A DNA stretch of 64,000 bases, from assembly GCA_902806575.1 (NCBI GenBank), contig CADCXD010000005.1, positions 992,001 to 1,056,000 on the forward strand. Reading direction: 5' to 3'. Made by a program: the position numbers and the translations under genes. Numbering within the stretch: position 1 is the first letter of the stretch; each line of letters begins with the position of its first letter. A model generated the notes under the pieces. It was not told the DNA's origin, ran no database searches, and worked only from the letters and a program-made list of their open reading frames with translations. Below, piece by piece: positions 54,955 to 64,000 of the stretch. Origin of the DNA: Jackrogersella multiformis (lineage: Eukaryota; Ascomycota; Sordariomycetes; Xylariales; Hypoxylaceae).

Positions 54955-57578
54955 ATGCTCTTTTTCAATCCCGCCCCGGCGCTAAGTCTCCTCCTACTCG
55001 TCCGTACTTCCGTAGCCTGCTCCGGTTGCTTCGGCCCGGTAGATCATGTCGAACACGTTCGACACGTTAAGCGGATGCAGCCGGACGCAGTTAACACTAC
55101 ATATGGACCTACGAGAGCTCTAGAAGTGAGTAAATACATTATTCATTATTTACCTATCACATATTATCACCTATTACCTATTACCTATTACCTATGATTG
55201 CTAGATCGATAGACGATGGACGAGGAATGCTGACTTCAAACTGCAGTGGGGCCAATTGAACTTCTTGCATACTGTGAGTGAATCTTGAGATGTTCATCGG
55301 CTAGCCCACATAGGAATCATATAAGAACTATATGGCAGAAACTAGAATGCAATAGCTCAGCTTTGCTAATAGTAAAAAAATGCAAGACCGATACTCATGG
55401 GTGGCTGGAAGGTCATCTAAAGCAGGGAAACTATGGCGCTGACTGGGGAGATATGGTCACTTTCTCGACTCACTTCAAGCACCAGGCCGGCAACATGGGT
55501 GTTGACCTTCTTCTAGTAGACACTGGTTAGTTGGCCCGAATTTCTACCTCGATACGCAGAGCTGGTCGAGCTCACTACCAATATGTGTCCATTTAGGCGA
55601 CTTGCACGATGGAGCAGGTCTGAGCGATGCTACGACTCCAGATGGCGAGGTTTCAATAAAAATATTCGATAAGGTCGACTATGATCTACTAACTATCGGA
55701 AACCATGAATTATATCTCGCTACTATTGCTTACCAGGCTATGAATGAGATCTCGACATACTGGGGCGATAAATATCTTACTTCAAACGTTCAGATATTCA
55801 ACCCACAGACGAACAAGTGGCAGTACATTGGCAAGACGCATCGATATTTCACTACCCAACACGGCCTCCGAATCATGGCCTTTGGCGTGCTGTTTGACTT
55901 TACTGGTTAGGAGACGTCGTCGAGACACCCTCAATGCCACCTAACATATCATTAACACCTGGCAGGCAACACGAACGTTAGCAAAGTCATACCTGCAAAG
56001 ACCATGGTCACGCAGCAATGGTTCTTAGATACTCTCCATTCCCCAGAGCCCGTAGATGTTTTTGTCGTTATAGGTCACAATCCTGCGCGCCCGAGTGTTT
56101 CGATCAGCACATTTCCCGTTGTCTTCGACGCAATTCGCGCAGTACATCCGGATACCCCTATCCAATTCCTAGGTGCGTGTTTATTTAATATAATATAATA
56201 TAATAGAAATAGATCTCTCTCTCTATATATATTTATCTCTATGAGTAATATAGACCAACTAATGACAACAACAATACCATAGGAGGTCATACGCATATCC
56301 GAGACTTTGCCGTCTTCGACTCTAGCAGCACGTCGCTCGAGTCAGGTAAGTGAAAGCATGTTTTAATTTATAGCTTAACTCTCATATCCTCATAGGCCGT
56401 TATTGCGAAACTCTCGGTTGGCTCTCAATGTCCGGGTTCGATCATAGAAATAGCGGCTTCAGAGGTATCGTTCCCGGTCCTGCTGGTGTCCCCAACCCAA
56501 CTCGTAAAGCGACACAGAATTCGACTTCCCCGTTCTTATATTCACGGCGCTATCTCGACTGGAACCGTCGGACATTCGAGTACCATGCTGCAACTTGGTA
56601 CGACAAAAGCTTTGACTATAATAACGGCCTAGCTGTTACGGCTGAGATTACGGAATACAGGAAACAGCTTAATCTCACTGACGTATATGGATGCGCGCCG
56701 CAGGTCAGCAGCCGTTTCCTTAAAACCCTACCCTAGTGGCATTAAGTAACTTATGAACATGGTATAGGATTATTGCATGACGTGCGCACCCTTCAACAGC
56801 TCTGGCAATATCTTTCCCCTACTATCTGAGGCGCTGGCTGACGCTGTCGTTAACGAAACCCGGAGAGATGTACCACGTTACATTATCGCCAACACAGGAA
56901 GCGTCCGATTCGACATGTACAAAGGACCATTCACCTATGACGATCAGTTCATCGTCTCGCCATTTGTCGACATATTTTTGTATATACCAGAAATACCTTA
57001 CGACCTAGCTAGTAGTTTGCTCCAGTCGCTTAATAATGCGGGCGCCAGCCAGAAGCGTAACGTCGGTGTCATGCCCGTCGAACGTGACATCTGCGTTGAC
57101 CCGTCTCCTATTCACTTTTCAAAGGTTAAACGTGGAGAGCACTATGAGCTCCCTGGCATTACCAGACGTCAGGTTGTCGACTTGGTCTCAGGCTACACGA
57201 CTAAGGACGACTTCGGCACAGATGGTGACGATACTGCGCACTCCTCAATACCGTATTATGAAATCCCCGATTTCTTCCAGAGCGAAGCAGGATTCAGTGA
57301 GGGTGCCACACCAGATGTCGTCGACGTGGTGTTTGTCGACTTGTGAGTTTCCGTATACTATACATTGTATAGTATATTCTTGCGTGGAACGGCTGACTGA
57401 CCACTTACTACCTCGTAGTATCGAGAGCGACCTCCTTGCCATCCTTGGCTCCAATTATAGCTCTAGCGATGTTTCTTATTACATCGACGCCAATTTCACG
57501 ACGCGGGACTACTTACCAATATATATCAAGAGTTCAGAAACCTTTCAGGCCGGACTGTCCAACTGTACAGTTTCGTAG
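54955..57578 (+). CDS. secreted 5'-nucleotidase-like metallophosphoesterase
   Basis: Extracellular or vacuolar phosphoesterase of the 5'-nucleotidase/YHR202W group, in at least nine exons. It starts at the ATG at 54955 with a signal peptide (MLFFNPAPALSLLLLVRTSV). The metal-binding motifs fall on separate exons: TDTHGWLEGH, LLLVDTGDLHDGAGLSD (joined over an intron), TIGNHELY, VVIGHNP and GGHTHIRDF, matching the DxH, GDxxD, GNHE and GHxH signatures of the superfamily. Then RYCETLGWLSMSGFDHRN, and the C-terminal nucleotidase domain (YIIANTGSVRFDMYKGPFTY, DDQFIVSPFVD). The stop is at 57578 after YIKSSETFQAGLSNCTVS. The substrate is not certain from sequence. Several introns are under 60 bp. Confidence 0.85.
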
Positions 57579-58160
57579 TGCATTCAAGAGTCATATACTG
57601 TATTAGCTTATAAGATATCAAGTAATAAATGTGATAACGGGCCCATAGCACGGAAACTACTACGGCTGTAGTTGTAGTTGTAGTTGTAATGTTCATGTCG
57701 ATGTACGGATTCCATAAAGCAATTTGAATTTGTCTTAAGCAGCTTAATTTTATAGTTCATAGCCCCTCTCAAAATTAACTTCAGCTACCCAGGTATTAGA
57801 CTAGGTACAAGGTTACCTTAGGTAGGTAGGTACCTCCTAATAAACAGCTCACCACATACCTAGGAGGTAGGTACGACATGTGGTCATTAATTAGGTATTG
57901 ACGAAGTACCATCTACTTATACCTACCTATATCTACTTAATAGAAGATAACTTAAGTAAGTACCTAATAAAGTATACAATACCCCTTAAACCCCCCTCCC
58001 TGATGTAGAGCTCTAGCTACGAAAGTATAAAATAAAATAAAATAAAATAAAACGAAATAAGATAAGATAAGATAAAGCTAACAAAGATATTTATCATCTA
58101 AACGATTCCCGCCTAAAATCACTTACAATTTACAAATTTACAATCCACCTTTGCCTAAGA
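57579..58160. other. intergenic
   Basis: About 580 bases. GTAGTT repeat (57668-57688), palindrome cluster (57800-57880) and AAAAT repeat (58028-58060). Confidence 0.5.
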
Positions 58161-59309
58161 ATGGCCCCTATACCTATAACTATCATAACCGGCTTCTTGG
58201 GCTCCGGAAAGACTACACTCCTCCTAAACCTCATCCCTCAACTCCGCGCCTCCAATCCTTCTTACCGCCTCGCCCTGCTTAAGAATGAATTCGGCGACGT
58301 AGCTATCGATTCGCAGCTTGCATCGTCGAGCGCTGTCTCCGGCGTCCAGGAATTGCTCAATGGCTGCATATGTTGTAACCTGGTCGGCCAGCTGAGCACC
58401 GCCCTCGCCGAGCTGCGCACCAGCGTCAGTCCCGATCGCATCGTCATCGAAACTTCCGGCTCCGCCTTTCCGGCAACCTTGGCTATCGAGGTGAACCGCC
58501 TGGCTCGCGAGACGGATCATTACACCCTTGACGGCGTCGTCACCGTCCTCGACGTCGAGAACTGGAAGGGCTACGAAGATACGAGTTACACCGCCCGTAT
58601 ACAGGCCAGGTATACTGATCTTATCGTCTTTAACAAATGGGAAAGCTGCGGCGAGCGCAGGTTCGACGACTGCCTTGATCGAGTCGGAGATCTCGAGGTT
58701 GACATCGCTTGGGTGAAGAGCGACAGAGGACGAGTTCCTGTCCATGTCATTTTCGGTATCGACGGCGGGTTGGCGAGCGCCCTGACTGAAGAGCCGACGA
58801 CTAACGGCAGCAACAATAATAATGACGACGACGACGACGACGGCCATTCGCATGACGGCCACCATCATGATAATGACCATAGCCATGATCACCAAACCGA
58901 GGTCGAGGTCCTCTCGGCCACACTTTCTGGGGGTATAGGCGCCACCGTCAATGCGACAAAGCTGATGGCACTGCTGAATTCCGCACCCAGAGACGAGGTG
59001 TATAGGATCAAGTCGGTATTAACAACATCATCGGCGGTCCGGAATTCAGGTGAAGATGAAGCGCCAACAGTGACGACGCCACCCGGCCATCCAGGTAGGT
59101 ATATACTGAACTGGGCATTTGGGAGATGGACATTCACTCCCCTCGATTCCGACGCGGTCGAGCACAGTTCGAGTCATCGAACCGTGCTTCGCATGACATT
59201 GATTCTAGCGAGGTACGAGAGCGGAAAATGGAAAAAGAAATTAGAGGCTGGTGGTCTCTTAGAGCTTGACGGTGGTATACAAGGTGAATTGGCCGTGACC
59301 AAAATATAA
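58161..59309 (+). CDS. CobW/ZNG1-type zinc-chaperone GTPase
   Basis: 382 residues, single exon, G3E family GTPase. The Walker A motif is GFLGSGKTTLLLNL (about residues 11-24), a metal-binding NGCICCNL (CxCC) follows at about 69, and the base-specifying NKWE-like motif is VFNKWESCGERRF. A His/Asp-rich loop (GHSHDGHHHDNDHSHDH, about 230-250) probably binds zinc, and the C-terminal CobW domain includes GRYILNWAFGRWTFTPL. ZNG1 proteins load zinc onto methionine aminopeptidase; fungi carry several CobW genes, so the client here is inferred only. No zinc-responsive promoter site was identified. Confidence 0.85.
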   Translation: MAPIPITIITGFLGSGKTTLLLNLIPQLRASNPSYRLALLKNEFGDVAIDSQLASSSAVSGVQELLNGCICCNLVGQLSTALAELRTSVSPDRIVIETSGSAFPATLAIEVNRLARETDHYTLDGVVTVLDVENWKGYEDTSYTARIQARYTDLIVFNKWESCGERRFDDCLDRVGDLEVDIAWVKSDRGRVPVHVIFGIDGGLASALTEEPTTNGSNNNNDDDDDDGHSHDGHHHDNDHSHDHQTEVEVLSATLSGGIGATVNATKLMALLNSAPRDEVYRIKSVLTTSSAVRNSGEDEAPTVTTPPGHPGRYILNWAFGRWTFTPLDSDAVEHSSSHRTVLRMTLILARYESGKWKKKLEAGGLLELDGGIQGELAVTKI

Positions 59310-59786
59310 ATATCCTAGAGGCAAGTTAGAGATATATGAACACATACTTCCCAGTGCAATGCAGTAGCTTATGTTGTATGCATTGCCCATGTAGTTAATT
59401 ATAATATGTAACGTTTTCCAAGCTTTGATCGTCTACTTTGGCATTTCAGTTACTACTAAGGATATTCTCCCCGTTTGGGATGACAAGTTACCGATTTTGG
59501 GCATTTCATTTTATATCCTCTTCACGCGAGCTAACTACCTCTATGCAACTACGTTGAGCCGATAGCAACAACCCGATAGGCCAAGAAATCCTAACAAGTA
59601 TAGCTATATCTCACTCGATAGCTGGTAGCGCAGTTGTCAATGCCTGCTACCTCTTCCTCAATAGCCCTACACCCTTCGGCACCTGTCGTATCTTGTTCCT
59701 ACCAACCAGATGGTTAACTCCAAGACCGCATAACATCGCCGTCCATCAATTAGGAGCGGTACGTAGCCTGCAAAAGGGGCCATCAC
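59310..59786. other. intergenic, convergent 3' ends
   Basis: About 480 bases without recognisable features. Confidence 0.5.
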
Positions 59787-61944
59787 TCAACGCCACAGGT
59801 CTCGGTCTCCCTTCTTAGCTCCATAGCTACTATTGGGCCGCGGCCATAGCTCCTCCTTGACGCCGCTCGAGCTTGCGGTGCTTCCACTACGTCCATGCCC
59901 GCTCGGGCCCTTCCCTGCCGGCACAGCCAAAAAGCCACCAGCGGCGGATCCTTGTACAATTATACTCTTTCTAGCTCCGCCACCGGCCTGCCACCCGGAG
60001 CCGATGTCCGCAAGGCCGTAACTGCTTAGAGGGCGGCCGCTCGCCACACTACCACTGCGACCTCTGCCACCATTGCCAGCACCGCTGTAAGCGTTAATGG
60101 GATCCACTGTCGAATAATAAATTAGCAGCTTGGTAGGTTAGAGGTTTACGAGATCAAACGTAGGTACTTACTCCTGATGCTACCCCAATCAACGTCGTCT
60201 TCTCCTCTGGTGAAAACTTCGAGTGTCTGGTTGAGCGACAACATCCCTAGCCCATGGGATGGACCCAGTGCCGCGGCGAAAGGGTTGTTGGAGCTAAAGC
60301 GTGGAGGCGCGTTACCGAAATTCCCCAAACCCGCCGACTGCGAAAGGCTACCATTCCCTAGATCAAACATGCCGGCACTACTGGAGCTGCTGGGTCGTTG
60401 CTGGCCTCCGGCAAAGCCGGGCATGGGTGGAGGGAGGCCGAGGAGGAGGTCTGGGAAGTTTGGATCTCGAACGTACAGTGCGGATAGGCGTGGTAGGCCA
60501 CCGGCGAAGAGGGAGGAGGCTAGATAGTTGTAGTAGCCGCCCGTGATGCTGGCATAAGGAGAAGTGGCCGGCGACGCCGTGATCTCGAAGCGCAGAGTTT
60601 GTAGAGACCAGTTGGTCAGTGGCGGTATAGATCCGGAGTGGGGTAGAAATGCAGCATCTACTTGGTCAATGATGGAGAGAGCGGTGAGGTTCGGCGCGTG
60701 AGCCAACACGCCGTGTAGTGTATAGGGTTGGACCCCGGTATTGGAAAGAGAGAGCACCTTGAGCTGCTTCTGCGTATCCTCTCTGGACAGATATGCCACC
60801 AGCCCGTCGGAGGTGAGCCTCGGCGTATCTATCAGTATTACTTCTTCCAAGGCCGGGAAGGGCGGTAGCGTGTCGTTGTAATGAAACATGTCATCATCCA
60901 GGATTCGGCAGTTTGTCACCTTCAGAGCTCGCAGGTACCGAAGAACGGCGAGTACGTGCCGCAGCGTAGCCGGGTCCATATTGATCTTAGCCAGCTCCAA
61001 CACTTCAAGGTTCGGCCATATATTGCCCCTACTCAGTGCCTCCAAGCTCCGCTCACTGCCGCTAGTGTAGGTCATCTTCCTTAGGTTAGAACAGCGGGCT
61101 TGCACCTCAAGTTTGAGGGTATGATAGGCCGGATCGTCGCCGAAGAGCCCTTCAGGTAGGTCGACGTAGCGAAGGTTGGGTAAGACGGCGATGGTCCTTG
61201 CAAGTGTGGAGGTGCTCGATTCTCGTAACATGTACGGCGTCTTGAAGTATTGGACAAGGGAGCCGAGTCGGGTCGGGTCCTCGCGTAGTGAGCGACACAA
61301 CAATTGCAACCGGGCACTGGCCGTGTCCTCGGGTAGGCCATTGCGATCAAAGCGACTCCTACGTTTCCGCTTCTCCGAGAGGTCGATCTCGCGCTCGCAG
61401 TAATGCACAGAATCGATACGGATACTATGGTACCTACGATGGTGAAAGTCTCGAGGGTCAGCAGCGATAAACTATCCCCTCCCCCTTTTCTTCTGCCTTT
61501 TTTCTTTCTTTTCTTTTTCTTTTTCTTTTCTTTTCTTTTCTCACGGGGGCGCATAACATCTGTTTAATAAGAAGAAACTCACATCAGTTTGACGGCCGAC
61601 TTTCTCCAACGCTTACAGACTTGACCGGCGTGGGAGAGGTCGCGTAAATCGCAGAGCATGCAGGCATCCTCGAGTGCGCTCTGCTCGCACGTCTCATACG
61701 ATTCATCGCAGCAGTGAGGGCAGACGAAGGAGAATACCCTCTCTAATATGGGAGGGGGCAGCTTAAGCCAGGGCGCGAATACGCTGCCCCTTTGGGCGGC
61801 GTAGTTATAGTAATCGTTCTGCTGCGGGTTATAAATGCGATACTTGTCTCGCTCTAATTCATCTTGTGCCGACTTCTTGGACGGCTTAGGCTGCTGTGAT
61901 GGCTTCTTGCTACGCCGGAAGAACTTCATAACGGCGAATTTCAT
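59787..61944 (-). CDS. F-box protein with leucine-rich-like repeats
   Basis: Three exons, about 645 residues. Exon 1 (ATG at 61944, MKFAVMKFFRRSKKPSQQ) contains an F-box-like segment (LKLPPPILERVFSFVCPHC, with VCKRWRKSAVKLM). It also has paired cysteines CPHCC and CMLC that may bind metal. The intron (about 61425-61580) has long CTTTT tracts. Exon 2 continues YHSIRIDSVHYCEREIDLSE and has LRR-like segments (PNLRYVDLP, PNLEVLELAKINMD, LRALKVTNCRI, LKVLSLSNTGVQ). Exon 3 (MDPINAYSGAGNGGRGRSGS to the end) is Gly/Ser-rich. F-box proteins usually recruit substrates to SCF ubiquitin ligases; the substrate is unknown. Confidence 0.82.
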
Positions 61945-63075
61945 CGCAAGCCCATGCTTTCCTCTCGTGTGATGGATTGATGGGTTGGTGGGTTTGGAAA
62001 GGCGATAATAGGGTGAGGGTGAAGGTGAAGGTGAGGGTGTCAGTATGACAATCCCAACATCCGCAAGGCTTTGTTTGTTTAAAAGATAAAAATAAAAAGG
62101 CGGGGTGGGAGAGGGGATGAATTGACATGGATTGCCTGGACCTACTACTACTACTACTACTACTACTACGTAGGTACCTACCTCTACCGGGGATTTCGCG
62201 CTTAGACACGCATAGACATAAATGTACCTAGGTACCTAGGTAGGATGTGTGTATTTTATAGAAGATACATACGTCATAATTCTTTTATCGGTTTTTTTCA
62301 CATGTCTAGGATTGTAGGTTGCTGGGTTGGTAGTTTGGATAACTACCTAGGTACCTAGGTAGCATACATAAAAGAATATACTATATAGTACCTAGGTAGT
62401 ATTGCTCTTGGCAGCTTGGTAGGTAATTGCGCTCCATCCAATCGTTTAAGCCGATCTGGCAATCTGCTACCTAATGTGCCTAAGCAGCTAGGTACCTAGT
62501 AGGTACCTACCTAGGTAGTACCTATATTACCAGGTATGCATGCATAGGTACCTATGTACCTAGCACCAACACAGCACCTACACTCATACACTAGGTACCT
62601 ATGCAATAGGTCCTAGGCTGGTAGGTATTTGTTTACGGCGCGTAATTTGGAATTCTCGAGATCAGCCTCTGATATGCAGCTGCGTTTACATTGGCCCACC
62701 GCTCGAATACTTACCTGGTAGGAGGTATCAATAGCAATAGTACTGGTACCATACAAGAAGATGATTAGGATGAATATAAAGTGTTACTAACTGCCAGCTA
62801 ATGCGTTGCTATGCGATCAATATAGAACAAAAACTCGTGGCTGCCCGTGTTGCCCATCTTTCCAGCCAACGTGATATATACCTAGGTACCTAACCTATGC
62901 AACCACCAGCTATCCCCTATGCTCCCATCACAACCGAGGCTGTGTCGTCAGAATCTCCTTGTCCCGTGAGACGCGACTTTTCATCCCGTCTGGCAAACCC
63001 CTCCCGGCATCAGATAGCCCTCCAGCTGGTTGTATTGGTGCTGCGCCGACAAGAAATAACGATAGATGTCCATCC
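61945..63075. other. intergenic, very dense palindrome clusters
   Basis: About 1.1 kb between the F-box start and the glycogen synthase stop. A CTA trinucleotide run lies at 62140-62168, and TACCTAGGTA/GGTACC clusters cover much of 62168-62600. No coding evidence. Confidence 0.6.
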
Positions 63076-64000
63076 TTAATGGGTCCCGTTGACGTGGATT
63101 CCATCGAGAGGAGATGCCGATCCAGAAATTGTTTTCTTTGTTCGGAGCGTCAGCGGAAAGGGGTACTCATCGGGATCTTCCTCTGCACTACAGGTCTTGC
63201 GTCAGTTATCATCCTTTAGTTCACATGATAGCAAAACACTTACGGTAGCTTCCACGCCACATAATCCTCCGTGCTTAGGCCCTCCCTCCCCTCTTGCAGA
63301 CTTGCGAAATCTCCAGGCGTCATCATGCCTGTACGGTCGCGAGGGGACCCTGGGACCGAGAACGGTCGCGAGATTTTCTGCTCGACTCCCGGGATAAAAT
63401 CATCCTCCTCGTCGCCAGAGAACGACGACGGGTATGCTCGTCGCAAAGCTAATTGCCGAGCTTTGACGTATTCCATACCCATTCGCTTCCAATCTAGGAG
63501 ATCACTCAGTCTCTCAGTCCGATTTCGCTGGTTGATTCGTTGACGCCGGCTTTTCTGGCAGAACTCAAACATATTGGAGGCTAACTGATTGACCGAGTCA
63601 TCGACACCTTTGTTGCGCCGGTCTACAATGTAGATACCATAGTCGGCAGAGTTCTCGATTAGCTCCTCCATATAGCAGCCGAAACCTGACAGGTTGGTGG
63701 TGATGCTCGGAACACCCATAACGGTGCACTCGGCAGGGGTGTACCCCCATGGTTCGTAATAAGAGGGGAATACACCCATGTTCGTGCCGCGCACAAAGTC
63801 ATCATAGTCTAGGGGCAGGATAGGATTGGACGAGTTTAGGAACTCGGGATGGAAGATAATCTTGACACGGTCCGTGGGGTGGTTGAAGAGCTTCACTCGC
63901 CGGATCTGGTTTAGAATGGGATCGTCCTGGTCATTAACCATGTTGTGTGTGACGATGGGGGGCAAGCCTTGTCTCTTCATAGCGAAGAGACGACGGCGCA
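63076..64000 (-). CDS. GSY1: glycogen synthase, C-terminal part (runs off the right edge)
   Basis: Partial gene of GT3 glycogen synthase, which extends glycogen from UDP-glucose in the cytosol. The visible part begins before GLPPIVTHNMVNDQDDPILN. It has the signature VFPSYYEPWGYTPAECTVMG and VPSITTNLSGFGCYMEELIE, typical of the second Rossmann domain with the conserved Glu residues near the active site, then DLLDWKRMGMEYVKARQLAL. An intron at about 63193-63241 precedes the last exon AEEDPDEYPFPLTLRTKKTI, ending HVNGTH at 63076. Arg/Ser-rich C-terminal sites (RPFSVPGSPRDR) resemble regulatory phosphorylation regions. The N-terminal half is outside the window. Confidence 0.92.

Noticed and set aside
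1..64000. tRNA, rRNA, snRNA genes, telomere repeats or integrated virus
   Set aside because: I looked for tRNA T-loop patterns (GGTTCGANTCC), rRNA-like sequence, TTAGGG arrays and viral polymerase motifs on both strands and recognised none; a tRNAscan or Rfam run would be decisive.

Overview
The window is nuclear DNA of a filamentous ascomycete (Pezizomycotina). Genes are broken by many 50-100 bp GT-AG introns with branch points such as GCTAAC. The gene set is typical of this group: Zn2Cys6 regulator, DHA2-type MFS pump, 2EXR/F-box proteins, small secreted cysteine-rich proteins. Intergenic DNA is crowded with TACCTAGGTA/GGTACC palindromes. Sordariomycetes, perhaps Xylariales, is my best guess from general impression; no marker gene proves it. 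No rRNA, tRNA, CRISPR array or virus-like gene was recognised.

Left part (1-23.9 kb) is a dense housekeeping block: a 2EXR-like protein, POL31 (DNA polymerase delta B-subunit), YTM1 (60S biogenesis), a 3'-5' exonuclease, LSM5, RPB11, a membrane-anchored ubiquitin protease, ALB1 (pre-60S), MFAP1 (spliceosome), POL12 (DNA polymerase alpha B-subunit), a Sec14-like lipid-transfer protein, TRS31 (TRAPP) and a small unknown protein. Several are divergent pairs. Both polymerase B-subunit genes have a close pair of ACGCGT (MCB) boxes just upstream, as expected for G1/S control.

Middle part (23.9-34.2 kb) is gene-poor and AT-rich. It holds a ~730 bp MITE with imperfect ~140 bp inverted termini, two tandem paralogues of a six-cysteine secreted protein family (25.9-28.1 kb), a small single-pass membrane protein, and what looks like a frameshifted small membrane-protein gene. 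The secreted pair is my main candidate for something little described.

Right part (34.2-64 kb) mixes accessory and core genes. An MFS efflux pump lies downstream of a Zn2Cys6 transcription factor. Then come dolichol kinase (SEC59), a Ser/Thr-rich surface protein, FAM32A, a Gly/Ser-repeat surface protein, a degenerate minisatellite beside an unknown 157-residue protein, a secreted 5'-nucleotidase-like phosphoesterase with at least nine exons, a CobW/ZNG1-type GTPase, an F-box protein, and the C-terminal part of glycogen synthase running off the right edge. Several short or heavily spliced genes (LSM5, RPB11, FAM32A, the secreted pair, the ATG-exon gene) were assembled by reading splice sites by eye; those boundaries are predictions.
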